From Paenibacillus_G filicis (GTDB lineage: Bacteria > Bacillota > Bacilli > Paenibacillales > NBRC-103111), in the NCBI RefSeq assembly GCF_038070315.1, contig NZ_JBBPCC010000017.1:62001-126000 (forward strand): a stretch of DNA of 64,000 bases, in the 5' to 3' direction. The position numbers and the translations under genes were made by a program. Position 1 is the stretch's first letter, and the number at the start of each line of letters is the position of its first letter. This document shows positions 36,151 to 44,456 of this stretch, one piece after another. Under the pieces are notes generated by a model that worked only from the letters and a program-made list of their open reading frames with translations, made no database searches and was not told the origin of the DNA.

Positions 36151-36259
36151 TGGTGAGGAAAAAGCGGGATAGGTTTGCTGCAGGAGTCGAACCTGCCGTA
36201 TTGCCCGGGTTAAACATTGGTCGATTAAGCTCGAAGTAACCCATCCCAGCGCCTCACCA
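36151..36259 (-). ncRNA. Y-RNA-like ncRNA, copy nearest Ro60
   Basis: Ends pair as TGGTGAGG/CCTCACCA. A second helix GGGATGGG/CCTATCCC (36240-36247 with 36166-36173) follows after an internal loop starting CGC. The next segment is GGGTTACTTCGA, nearly shared by all three copies. The distal part holds a T-arm mimic, GCAGG-TTCGACT-CCTGC, as in tRNA. A closed terminal stem for Ro binding plus a tRNA-like module is the plan of bacterial YrlA Y RNAs. It lies about 65 bp upstream of the Ro60 start. No T-tract is present, so it is probably processed from an operon transcript. Confidence 0.75.
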
Positions 36260-36280
36260 GCTGCTTAAGTTATATCTTAA

Positions 36281-36381
36281 CGAAGCGAGGAAATGATTGA
36301 AAAGGCCGTTAGTGCCAAGACAGACACCATCAATACTTATCCCATATAAGTCGAAGGAACCCTTTCTGGCGCCTCGCTTCG
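36281..36381 (-). ncRNA. Y-RNA-like ncRNA, middle copy
   Basis: Closing stem CGAAGCGAGG/CCTCGCTTCG (36372-36381 with 36281-36290), second helix GAAAGGG/CCTTTTC (36360-36366 with 36299-36305), and the shared segment GGGTTCCTTCGA. A further hairpin ACTTAT/ATAAGT lies in the distal part. No D-arm or T-arm mimic is seen, so this copy may be a plain Y RNA. The stem architecture matches its two neighbours, separated by 17-22 bp on each side. Confidence 0.7.
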
Positions 36382-36397
36382 CTATTCCTTTTTTAAT

Positions 36398-36533
36398 GAT
36401 CATCGAGGAAGTTGGTCGGAAAGGTACATGCTGCTCTACCAACTGAGCTATTCCTCCATTGGAGAAAGTTGGACTCGAACCAACGACAAGCCGATTAGAA
36501 GTCGAAGTAACCCTTCCATGCGCCTCGATGATC
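36398..36533 (-). ncRNA. Y-RNA-like ncRNA with permuted tRNA-like module
   Basis: Closing stem GATCATCGAGG/CCTCGATGATC (11 bp) and second helix GGAAGGG/CCTTTCC, with the shared GGGTTACTTCGA. Inside, on the minus strand, comes a tRNA 3' half (36501-36461): anticodon-loop-like CTTCTAA, TCGGC, T-arm GTTGG-TTCGAGT-CCAAC and acceptor strand TTTCTCC. Then AAT, then a tRNA 5' half (36457-36432): acceptor strand GGAGGAA, TA, D-arm GCTC-AGTTGGTA-GAGC. GGAGGAA and TTTCTCC pair over 7 bp, so the acceptor stem is capped by AAT while the RNA ends leave from the anticodon side. This is tRNA mimicry in circularly permuted order; it is not a normal tRNA gene because it lacks CCA ends. Confidence 0.85.
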
Positions 36534-36699
36534 TTTTTAGCCGCCGCATAGTCGTATCGGCTTCTGTATCTATATTCGCTTATTTTTGGAGTAACGAACA
36601 TGGCGAAAGTATTACGACTGGGCATAAAGTTTTCCATTTCATCCAGTTCCCTCCCCTGCTACAATGGAAGAAGATGTTTCATTTGAACGGGGGATACCT

Positions 36700-38012
36700 T
36701 TGGCCAAGGAAAGCTTTGATAAAGAAGTTCAATTCCTGCGTATGTTGGTGCTGACAAGTGGTGCGTTCAGCAGGCAACAATTCGCAGAAAGATTGGGCAT
36801 TTCCGTCCACACTTTTGATAAAACGATCAGGCGGCTCAAAGAGGTCGTCAGCTCCGTGCACCAGAACTTATCACAGGAACAGAGCAAAGAATTTTCTGAA
36901 ACCCTTCGGTTCAGCTATTATGACTCCACTGACCCGCTGCTCTTGTTTCTGTTTCGCGCTAAATCCGTCAAGGAATCCGAAAGCCAAAGAATCTCACTGC
37001 TTTTAGCCGCGATGAATGAGCAGGTTTTGACTGCGATGAAGCTCTTGGACATATGCTTCAGCAGTCTGCCTTCCGATCTACCTCTGCCAGACGAGAAGAC
37101 CATTCGGTCGGACCTCAAGTACTTGGAGAGGAAGTCGGAGTCATCAAGAGGGAGCGTGGTCCTCGCCCCTTCCGGTATCGCATTCAAGACGACTTGATTC
37201 GCAACTTATCGGATGAAGAGCTTCTCGATTTATATGATTTTGTAGATGTGATGGCGAACACACAGGTCCCTTCTGTTCAAGGTTACCTTTTGCGTGATGG
37301 GCTCAAGAAGCATCTTTTGCGCAATCAAGTCGAGCAATATGCTGTAGAACCATTTTTATATAAATATCACTATTACTCGCGGATCCTAGATGAGGCACAT
37401 CTGTTCACGCTCTTCCATGCCATCCGTCACCGCCGCAAAGTCCGTTTTTTATACTTCTCACCGAAGTCTGAAAAAAGCTACGCCTCCAAAAACACCAATC
37501 CCCTGTTTGAACGGGATACGGAGGGCAAAGCTGAAAAGACGTTGCCCCTTAAGATTGTCTATGATCATCAATATGGAAGATGGTATCTCCTTTCCCACGG
37601 TAGGGAGGGGATTCGGAAATACCGAATGGAAGGAATCACACAAATCGAAGAAGATGAAACCGTGGACGAGACCTGGTATGAGGAAAAGAAAAGCGAGCTT
37701 GCCGAGAAAATACGCTACAGTTGGCTGATCGATACCGGACGTCCGGTGACGGTGCGCGCCAGATTTTACAATCCGGAAAGTTCTGAACCTAACTTCGTCA
37801 AAGAGCGGGTTATGCTGCAGGGACAGTGGGGACAGATTGTGTTTGAAGATGAACATTCATTTATTTACGAGATAACCGTAAACGGAACTACCGAGATCAA
37901 GCCGTGGCTGCGGAGTTTCGGTTCCAGCTGCGAGATTCTGGAGCCTGTTCGACTCCGCCGTGAAATGATTGCCGAATGGAAGGAGATTCAGTCTTACTAT
38001 GAATCTGTTTGA
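36700..38012 (+). pseudogene. WYL-domain transcriptional regulator, frameshifted
   Basis: A regulator of about 437 residues read in two frames. The first frame gives an N-terminal HTH (FSRQQFAERLGISVHTFDKTIRRLKE) and continues to DEKTIRSDLKYLE near 37125. The second frame takes over with EVGVIKRERGPRPFRYRI and runs through the WYL domain (LYFSPKSEK, LPLKIVYDHQYGRWYLLSH) to 38012. One base appears lost at about 37124-37130 (TTGGAGAGGAAGTC). The start is uncertain: an ATG at 36664 sits on a TACAAT -10 box, while TTG 36700 follows GGGGG by six bases. WYL proteins sense nucleic-acid ligands and control repair and defence genes. Divergent from the Y-RNA/Ro60 operon. Confidence 0.75.
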
Positions 38013-38823
38013 GAAAATATTCAATCACCAGATCATCTCCCGGCTGGAGGACTCCGGTACCTTTATGGTCACCTCGCACGAACGGGCGTGGCTGAAGACC
38101 ATGCTGGAGCATCCCGCGGCGACAGATGCTTTCACTGCGGACACTTTGGACATGCTGCGTTCAGCCCTCGAATCTGATCAGATGATGGATATTTCCCACC
38201 ACTTGATTGAAAAAGCCCGTACAATGGAAAAGCAGGTCTACCCCCCGCTCCTGCGGCCTTTGCGTCGTCACATCATGAATAAGACGGGCATACGTATAAC
38301 GTACGAGATCAAAGGTGGGCGTATAAATACAGAGCATTCGGGCTTTCCCTACAAACTGGAATACTCCATGGTCAAAAGAGAATGGTACTTGCTCTGGTAT
38401 CACATCCGCCATCACGCCATCATGAGCACTAGGCTGAAGAAGATCCATTCTGTCACACCAGAACTTATTGATCCGTCGACAACGGAAAGCATTATTAAAA
38501 GGATCGGAAAAACTCTTGAATCGCGTAAAAGTAAAGTTGTCATTGAAATTGTCCGAATTTATAACTCTGAATTGTCCCGTATCCTGTATGCCTTCTCCAG
38601 CTTCGAAAAAAATGTGGAGTACGATATGGAGAACGATACCTATTTAGTCCATGTTTCTTTGCTTGGGGACGAAATGGAGTATTTACTTTCCAAGATCCGT
38701 TTTCTGGGGAAGCGGGTTCGGGTGGTTGAAGGCGAATATTTGAAAAGACGTATGTTGGAATCATCAACGAAAGCTTTGGAGCGCTACGGGGTCATTACGG
38801 CCGATGAGGAACTTTCTTCGTAG
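37999..38823 (+). CDS. WYL-type companion regulator
   Basis: A 274-aa protein with a WYL-like core: GIRITYEIKGGRINTEHSG, PYKLEYSMVKREWYLLWYHIRHHAIMSTRLKKI, followed by a WCX-like C-terminal region (VVIEIV, YLVHVSLLGDEMEYLLSKIRFLG). It has no evident N-terminal HTH, so it may act with the preceding WYL protein, as PafB and PafC do. The ATG at 37999 lies inside the end of the upstream gene (14-bp overlap), with AGGAG 13 bases upstream. Intact, in contrast to its partner. Confidence 0.75.
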   Translation: MNLFEKIFNHQIISRLEDSGTFMVTSHERAWLKTMLEHPAATDAFTADTLDMLRSALESDQMMDISHHLIEKARTMEKQVYPPLLRPLRRHIMNKTGIRITYEIKGGRINTEHSGFPYKLEYSMVKREWYLLWYHIRHHAIMSTRLKKIHSVTPELIDPSTTESIIKRIGKTLESRKSKVVIEIVRIYNSELSRILYAFSSFEKNVEYDMENDTYLVHVSLLGDEMEYLLSKIRFLGKRVRVVEGEYLKRRMLESSTKALERYGVITADEELSS

Positions 38824-38855
38824 TTGGTAATGAATTTTGCTGTTGGAGGAGAAAT

Positions 38856-39416
38856 ATGGAGGACTACATAAAGGTCAATCAAACAATCATTACGTTGATT
38901 CAAGGAGACATTACGAAAGTAACAGCCGACGTAATTGTTAATGCCGCGAACACAAGCTTACTTGGTGGCGGTGGCGTGGATGGTGCAATTCATAAGGCTG
39001 GTGGTAAAAGCATTCTTGAGGAATGCGTAAAGATAAGAGAACGACAAGGAGGCTGCGCTGTCGGTGAGGCAGTCATTACTACGGCAGGCAACCTTCCCGC
39101 ATCCCATGTCATCCATACGGTAGGTCCTGTATGGAACGGCGGTAACAACAACGAAATTGAAAAACTCAAGAGCTGCTACAGAAAATCCCTTAGCCTTGCC
39201 TCGGAATATAAAGCCAAAAGCATTGCTTTTCCAAATATCAGCACGGGGATTTACCGTTTCCCCAAACAGCTCGCAGCTGAAACTGCACTTGAGGCTTTGT
39301 TTGATTATTTAAACCCTATGAGTGTCGAGCAAGCAACAATCGAGCAAATTTATTTTGTCTGCTTCGATGATGTGAATTTTAATATATTTCGTAATAAACT
39401 CGTTAATGCTTTATGA
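38856..39416 (+). CDS. Macrodomain protein (ADP-ribose / O-acetyl-ADP-ribose hydrolase type)
   Basis: A 186-aa single macrodomain. Diagnostic motifs are IQGDITKVTADVIVNAANTSL (ADP-ribose adenine site and catalytic-loop Asn), LLGGGGVDGAIHKAGG, GEAVITTAGNLPASHVIHTVGP and FPNISTGIYRFP. Members hydrolyse O-acetyl-ADP-ribose or remove ADP-ribose from proteins or nucleic acid, including terminal phosphate ADP-ribosylation of RNA and DNA in some cases. GGAGGAG precedes the ATG. It follows the WYL genes by 32 bp in the same direction, so it probably belongs to the RNA-repair/stress regulon; processing of ADP-ribosylated RNA ends would fit the setting but is inference. Confidence 0.92.
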   Translation: MEDYIKVNQTIITLIQGDITKVTADVIVNAANTSLLGGGGVDGAIHKAGGKSILEECVKIRERQGGCAVGEAVITTAGNLPASHVIHTVGPVWNGGNNNEIEKLKSCYRKSLSLASEYKAKSIAFPNISTGIYRFPKQLAAETALEALFDYLNPMSVEQATIEQIYFVCFDDVNFNIFRNKLVNAL

Positions 39417-39477
39417 TTGGGCAGTGCTTTAATATGGAATTATTAATTTTGTATTCTGATTAAAGGAGTTGATCAAA

Positions 39478-39783
39478 ATGATGGAAAACAGTAAGCCATC
39501 CGGCGATCTGGCTTTTAAAATAGTGAGAACCATTTTGGATGACATTCTGGGGAGATATGCACTAGATCGAATGATCATTGGCGGTCCAGACCGTAAGGAT
39601 CAAGAGATTCTTGCTTCAATGTTTGAAAAATGGAGACATCTGGTTTCCCGTGAGCTGCATGCAAAAGGCATCGTTAGTGAAATTTATTCTCCAATGGAAC
39701 TACATGAAATTGAAAAGTTAAGTCTTTTTGATCTGCTCGAGCTTCGAGAGGAATATTTGAGATTAGAAGGTGAAATGGTTTGA
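39478..39783 (+). CDS. Small helical uncharacterised protein
   Basis: A 101-aa helical protein, MMENSKPSGDLAFKIVRTIL, ending LLELREEYLRLEGEMV. ATG 39478 has AAAGGAG nine bases upstream; a TTG at 39469 is in frame but abuts the site. It follows the macrodomain gene by about 60 bp. I do not recognise it. Confidence 0.55.
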   Translation: MMENSKPSGDLAFKIVRTILDDILGRYALDRMIIGGPDRKDQEILASMFEKWRHLVSRELHAKGIVSEIYSPMELHEIEKLSLFDLLELREEYLRLEGEMV

Positions 39784-39942
39784 TTTATTAATCGAAAGGG
39801 ATATACTCATATGCAGCTCCATCTTCAGGTGATCCATCCACTTGGTTCGAAGAATTAGCAGAATGGCAGTAGGGGTATTGCTGGATAAATAAAGAAGGTA
39901 TTGCAATGGATAAAAGTTGAATTTTGAAAGGAAGATGATAAC

Positions 39943-40197
39943 ATGGGCCCTCAGAATGAAAATAAGCGGGTTAATAAAAGCATATTTCTCGAGGATGCTA
40001 TTTGTCCTATATGTGGCGGAAACGTTTACATAGATGACGGATACGGTTCGATGGAATCACAAGAATACTGTATAGTCGACCGCAATCATTATCGATTTTT
40101 TAGTAATTCGTTTGTCACAACGCTAATAGTTAATGGTATGAAATTTGAGGACTTTCTCGATGCATCCGAATATATTGAAAGTTATATTAAGAAGTGA
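39943..40197 (+). CDS. Small protein with one CPxCGG knuckle
   Basis: An 84-aa protein, MGPQNENKRVNKSIFLEDAI, then CPICGGNVYIDDGYG, a zinc-ribbon half-knuckle; no clear second Cys pair is present (a single Cys at SQEYCIVD). AAGGAAGATG precedes the ATG. Isolated gene, function unknown. Confidence 0.55.
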   Translation: MGPQNENKRVNKSIFLEDAICPICGGNVYIDDGYGSMESQEYCIVDRNHYRFFSNSFVTTLIVNGMKFEDFLDASEYIESYIKK

Positions 40198-40253
40198 TGA
40201 ACCTGAATCAATTCCAGGCACATTACTATCAATAATTTTACATATCGTAGTTC

Positions 40254-40320
40254 CATACATTCTACTCCGCAAAGAATCATACATTCTACTCCGTGGAGAA
40301 TCATACATTCTACTGGCGAG
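40254..40320. repeat. Three tandem 24-bp repeats
   Basis: The unit beginning CATACATTCTACTCCG repeats at 40254, 40278 and 40302, the third truncated to about 15 matching bases. It starts 56 bp after the zinc-knuckle gene. Such short arrays can be regulatory or slippage products. Confidence 0.8.
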
Positions 40321-40472
40321 CAATAGCTTTCAAATACTCAATGAGATACTAAATTAATTCCTTTTCCTCATCACTCACGTCCTTTCAACCCCGATACTTT
40401 ACCCGAATTACGGAAAACCTAATACCACTGTGTAGATCTAATACATAAATATAGTGGTTTGATTCCAACTCC

Positions 40473-40820
40473 TCACTTACTTTTCCAGCTTAAAACATTC
40501 CTCCATCTTCTGGCTTCCTCGATCCTTTGAATTCTTTCATTGCGCCGACTGACCCTTTGATGATAAGCTTCTTGCTCCGCGGGACTCATGGTCCTTAGCT
40601 TTTGAATTACTTCGCTGATATCTTCATCTTCCTCACTACCATTAGGCTCTTTCCGCTTTTGATGAACTCCCCAAGCAATACCATGTTCCCAAGCACTTTG
40701 GAGTTCATATGCTACTTTATCCGCAAGTTCTTCTGTCGGTAACTCCATTAACTGCTTATCGAAAACGCCGTCAGCTACAAGAACAAGAAACTTACCGTCT
40801 CTGACTACCGATTTGTACAA
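40473..40820 (-). CDS. Uncharacterised acidic/helical protein
   Basis: A 115-aa protein, starting YKSVVRDGKFLVLVADGVFD after the initiator, with an N-terminal beta-hairpin, a middle helix (ELADKVAYELQSAWEHGIAWG) and a charged helical C-terminus (SPAEQEAYHQRVSRRNERIQR). The best start is TTG 40820, eight bases after AAAGGAG; an in-frame ATG 27 bases earlier lacks a site. Not recognised. It lies before the first cassette-like repeat. Confidence 0.5.
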   Translation of the reverse strand: MYKSVVRDGKFLVLVADGVFDKQLMELPTEELADKVAYELQSAWEHGIAWGVHQKRKEPNGSEEDEDISEVIQKLRTMSPAEQEAYHQRVSRRNERIQRIEEARRWRNVLSWKSK

Positions 40821-40907
40821 GGTTCGGTCTCCTTTCACAGAATGCATTCAAACCATCTTACTCTTACCATATAAAAGCCATCTCTGGGTGTCAATGAATC
40901 CACTTAC

Positions 40908-41022
40908 TCGGTATTAAGCGTGGCGTTTGCCCCAGATGGAAAGAAACCACTCTTGGCAATCCACAATTCGCTGCCGCGTGATGATCAGGATGTTTGGGGA
41001 GGCAGCTTAGATTCTCATGGGT
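40908..41022. repeat. Cassette-like degenerate repeat, copy A
   Basis: Shares with copies B and C the segment around ATCCACAATT-GCYGCCGCGTGATG and the region before it, and lies at the 3' end of the AbiH gene. This copy reads as a short plus-strand frame containing SVAFAPDGKKPLLAIHNSLP, so it may derive from coding DNA. Confidence 0.55.
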
Positions 41023-41037
41023 AACAGTACGTCGATT

Positions 41038-41961
41038 TTACGAAATATGATAAGTATTAAATTCCCCTTTAAATCCGCAGGATTTTATTACCTCTTCATA
41101 CTCCTTACGTTGTGCGATACTATCATAGTCATTCAGATACCATGTAACATTTGCGGTAGGTAGGTTACGACATATTTTTTGTATATATATTTTGTCAACT
41201 TTTGAAAATGAAAACCCATAAGAGTAAATATTTTTCACTGATTTTGAAATGTTTTTAAAAAAGTCTTGATTTACTTTAATTGCATCTGCCGTGTTCTTAC
41301 GAAGACTGCGTTGCATGTCTTGTAGCGAATCCTCAGAGCCAACATTGCGACTCATATTCTCATCGTAATAGTCTTTATCGTTCCCGTGCCCAAACAGTAG
41401 TTCTGCGCCTTGTTCCCCATGAATATGACAAACGTTCATTGCCCCGTACAATTCTTCTAATGTCATTGTGTAGTTAAATGTTAGGAAAAGATCACTTTCT
41501 TTAACTATTAATTTCTCAAAATCAGGTTTTGAAAGTATATCAGTAATCTCAATTGTGTCGATCCAATCTGAGAAATATTCCGTTATTTTTAAAATCGCTC
41601 CAACAAGGTTAGCAGCTAAGTCCTGATTCCTATAAACTTCGTGATAAGGATTATCGTCCTCACCCGCGCTCCAACCATCAAAATAATCGTCTAAATCTAA
41701 AATATCAATTGATGTTTCGAGATCACTCCATTTCTCACCTTTTGGCTCAGCATTGGTAATAATTGCACTGAGAAAACTTATAACAATATCATCGTTGTAA
41801 ATTATATCCCCATCAGGCGATATGCTGGATTCTGGCATCACAAATTCATCGAAAGGTGCATCAGGATAAGTATCAATAAGATATTGATGAAAGTCCTCAT
41901 ACGATATTTTCATTCCATGCGCAAGATCGAAGCCGGTACCTATTAGAAATAAACTACTCAT
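41038..41961 (-). CDS. AbiH-family abortive-infection protein
   Basis: A 307-aa protein beginning MSSLFLIGTGFDLAHGMKIS, the family signature of AbiH (IGNGFDLAHGLKTSY-like), with YEDFHQYL following. Later parts match the family pattern of an NTP- or nucleotide-binding Rossmann-like N-terminus and a C-terminal LTFNYTMTLEELYG...HIHGE segment. AbiH blocks phage growth by altruistic arrest; its mechanism is not settled. ATG 41961 has GGAGAG upstream; the open frame extends 20 codons further but without a site. It is flanked by degenerate repeats A and B. Confidence 0.85.
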   Translation of the reverse strand: MSSLFLIGTGFDLAHGMKISYEDFHQYLIDTYPDAPFDEFVMPESSISPDGDIIYNDDIVISFLSAIITNAEPKGEKWSDLETSIDILDLDDYFDGWSAGEDDNPYHEVYRNQDLAANLVGAILKITEYFSDWIDTIEITDILSKPDFEKLIVKESDLFLTFNYTMTLEELYGAMNVCHIHGEQGAELLFGHGNDKDYYDENMSRNVGSEDSLQDMQRSLRKNTADAIKVNQDFFKNISKSVKNIYSYGFSFSKVDKIYIQKICRNLPTANVTWYLNDYDSIAQRKEYEEVIKSCGFKGEFNTYHIS

Positions 41962-42109
41962 TCTTTTTCTCTCCTCACCGAACTTCGCTTCGCCCAACTC
42001 CATACACTTATTACAGTTCAATAAAACTAACTATACCAGTAATATTCAATAATTAGCAGATAAATTTGGGAATCTCACGAGACAAAAACTATACCGATTT
42101 TATGACTGC

Positions 42110-42335
42110 CCCCATAAAAGCGAAAGTACCATCGATAGCGTCAACAAGACGGTAGCAACGGTACTGTTAAGATTTTAGTGGACAAGTTTAATCTGAGAAC
42201 GAACTGAACCTCTGTTCCGCATTAAATGTTATCGTTTTGTATGGAAAAGGGTTCGATTTTCCGAACCGCGGTTCGGTAAATCCACAATTTGCCGCCGCGT
42301 GATGCTGAGATTGTTTGGTGAGGTGGCGTAATAAT
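42110..42335. repeat. Cassette-like degenerate repeat, copy B
   Basis: Lies at the 3' end of the NERD-helicase gene. The core is a 28-bp palindrome, CCGAACCGCGGTTCGG with flanking GATTT and AAATC, followed by CCGCCGCGTGATG. On the plus strand the same bases read VVLYGKGFDFPNRG-like peptide, matching copy C. Confidence 0.6.
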
Positions 42336-42344
42336 CCTCCATAG

Positions 42345-44456
42345 CTAATCAAGCCACTCAACAAAATCTGAAAACTGTTTTGTAACTTCCTTCAATAGGT
42401 TAGCAAATCTTGAATTCTTTTGCCTTAAATGAATTACTAAAGTATCTATCGCTCTCGTTGCAGGAATCATAACCCATTGATGTGCCCAGTTTAATATTTC
42501 TTCATCTTTACTGATTAAAGCTAAAGTTTGCTGTCCTTCTCCATCATCTTTAAAAGTCTTTACTTTATACTCAAAAAAATCATCCATCTCCATACAAACA
42601 ACAATCCATCCTTCTAAACCACGAGAGGAGTCGTATTGCAAAACCCGATGTTGTTTTACATCTGTTGGATATTCTGTCCTTAAATCTGAGGTTGTACCAT
42701 CCCAAATTTCAGTTCCTTGTGCTTTCCATTCTTCTGTCAGACTAAAACAACTTATCGTTTTTGTTAACTGTACCCCTCGTTTTTGATATTTCACTTCTTT
42801 CTTTTGCACCAATCTCGGTGGTACCAAAAACATCATTTCATATGGCTTATTTCCATCTTCTTCACATTGGTGGACTAGCCTTTCATTTAATAATTTATCA
42901 TATGGCCTAGTGGTTATTATGACTTTGCCTCCTGGAAGATCTGTCGACGGATCCACATCCCAGTTTAACCCAAAATAATCAGAATACGCCTTGTTGAATC
43001 TACATAGGTTAGCCTTTTGCCTTAGTGATTTCCGTTGTCCTTTTGTATCTATGTGACTTTCAATTCCGCGTGTCCATTGTGATCTGCGAATTCCACGAAC
43101 TAACTGATCCACACCGTCAGCTATTATGAACTGATTAGATTTAAAAACGGAAAATAAGATTTCACGTTCATTCTCCGGCCAGTCCTGGGATTCGTCAATA
43201 AATATATAGTCCCAGTCCAAATGCTCATGTTCCTTCTTCATCAAACTTTGAACATCTGTCTCTGTTAATATGCCTTGCTTTATATAATCAATTAGTTCAT
43301 TCTTTAGGGATTCATATTCACTAAGAAAGAATCGTTCTTCAAACTTAAGTAATTCTCTAGCTATTTCATCTTCGCTAACTTTCGTGATATCAGGGTCTTT
43401 CAACAATTTATGCTTAAACTCTTGCTTAGCTTTTTCTAATGATGTATTAAATACCCCAAAGCCTAATAATAAATCAAATAAAAAGGAATGGACAGTTCTT
43501 ACTTCAATTGTTGCTTCGGCAATATCGTTCTTAATCCCAGCTAGAGCAATTAGTCGTTTAATATCTGAAACTAGTGCTTTATTGTATGTTAAAATCAAAC
43601 ATCTATGATCTTGTTCACAAAGGTCATAAGCCATATGTAATAATTTGATCGTTTTTCCTGTACCAGCTCTTCCTCGAACTACTACTAGTTTGTTTCCTAT
43701 TGCTTGAGCATATTGCTGATCTTTTAGTAGTTTTTTAGTTATACGTTCTAATCGACTTCTTGTAAGCTGACCAACATCTTTTTGTATATCGGAAAGAAAC
43801 GAAATGACATTATTAAAGTCACCCATTAATGGGTCAAATCTGTCAAATGCCGTGAATGAATAATACCCTTTGAAGTATGAAGGAAAATTTTGCAAGCAAG
43901 CTAGCTGCAGCACTTCACTTAAAGAAGGTTTAGCCCATAAATAATTGTGTGGTAATGAAACACTATTCGGCTTTTCCATATTACGAAACCATATAAAATT
44001 ACAAATACGTGGATCGCGTTTTAGTTTGATTTTATCTTGCAAATATCTTAACAATGAATATTTCTGCTCATTAGATTGGACTGTTGCATTATGAAAATTA
44101 TTATTTTTGTACCGAACAAATGCCTGACCTCCTTGAAACATTACCCTGTCAGACGGATGATCCTTGACTTCAATGCAGAAGCAAAAATTATTAAAATATA
44201 CAGACCTTTCTGCATGTTTCTCTTCTGTTCTATCTTTCATAGCTCTAGAGCTAACTTTTCTTCTAAATCCTTTATCAAATTGACCAACAACAACAAGATC
44301 AATATCTTTTACTTTTTGTCCAAAACATGTTACACCAACAGCAATAATAATCTTTCCACTTTCGCCAATTAAGAGATCTTCCTTAAAAACCTTGGCTAAT
44401 TGCTCTGCCGCCTCATACTCAGGTCCACTATTATTACCTAATATAGTAACTTCCAT
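42345..44456 (-). CDS. NERD-nuclease / SF1 helicase fusion, antiphage type
   Basis: A 703-aa protein. The N-terminus is a NERD-like restriction-fold nuclease: VKDIDLVVVGQF (near 50) and CFCIEVKDHP (near 94) supply the D and E-x-K. The C-terminal two thirds are an SF1 helicase of UvrD type: RGRAGTGKTIKLLHMA (Walker A, near 264), RTVHSFLFDLL, YIFIDESQDWPENE (Walker B, near 417), QYDSSRGLEGW (motif V) and MIPATRAIDTLVIHL (motif VI). Nuclease-helicase fusions of this layout act on phage DNA or RNA in several defence systems. Single gene, flanked by repeats B and C, with AT-rich composition typical of the island. Confidence 0.85.
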   Translation of the reverse strand: MEVTILGNNSGPEYEAAEQLAKVFKEDLLIGESGKIIIAVGVTCFGQKVKDIDLVVVGQFDKGFRRKVSSRAMKDRTEEKHAERSVYFNNFCFCIEVKDHPSDRVMFQGGQAFVRYKNNNFHNATVQSNEQKYSLLRYLQDKIKLKRDPRICNFIWFRNMEKPNSVSLPHNYLWAKPSLSEVLQLACLQNFPSYFKGYYSFTAFDRFDPLMGDFNNVISFLSDIQKDVGQLTRSRLERITKKLLKDQQYAQAIGNKLVVVRGRAGTGKTIKLLHMAYDLCEQDHRCLILTYNKALVSDIKRLIALAGIKNDIAEATIEVRTVHSFLFDLLLGFGVFNTSLEKAKQEFKHKLLKDPDITKVSEDEIARELLKFEERFFLSEYESLKNELIDYIKQGILTETDVQSLMKKEHEHLDWDYIFIDESQDWPENEREILFSVFKSNQFIIADGVDQLVRGIRRSQWTRGIESHIDTKGQRKSLRQKANLCRFNKAYSDYFGLNWDVDPSTDLPGGKVIITTRPYDKLLNERLVHQCEEDGNKPYEMMFLVPPRLVQKKEVKYQKRGVQLTKTISCFSLTEEWKAQGTEIWDGTTSDLRTEYPTDVKQHRVLQYDSSRGLEGWIVVCMEMDDFFEYKVKTFKDDGEGQQTLALISKDEEILNWAHQWVMIPATRAIDTLVIHLRQKNSRFANLLKEVTKQFSDFVEWLD

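Noticed and set aside
36421..36501. Two ordinary tRNA genes
   Set aside because: The D-arm half and T-arm half look like tRNA, but they are in reverse order, share one acceptor stem and lack CCA ends; they form one permuted module.
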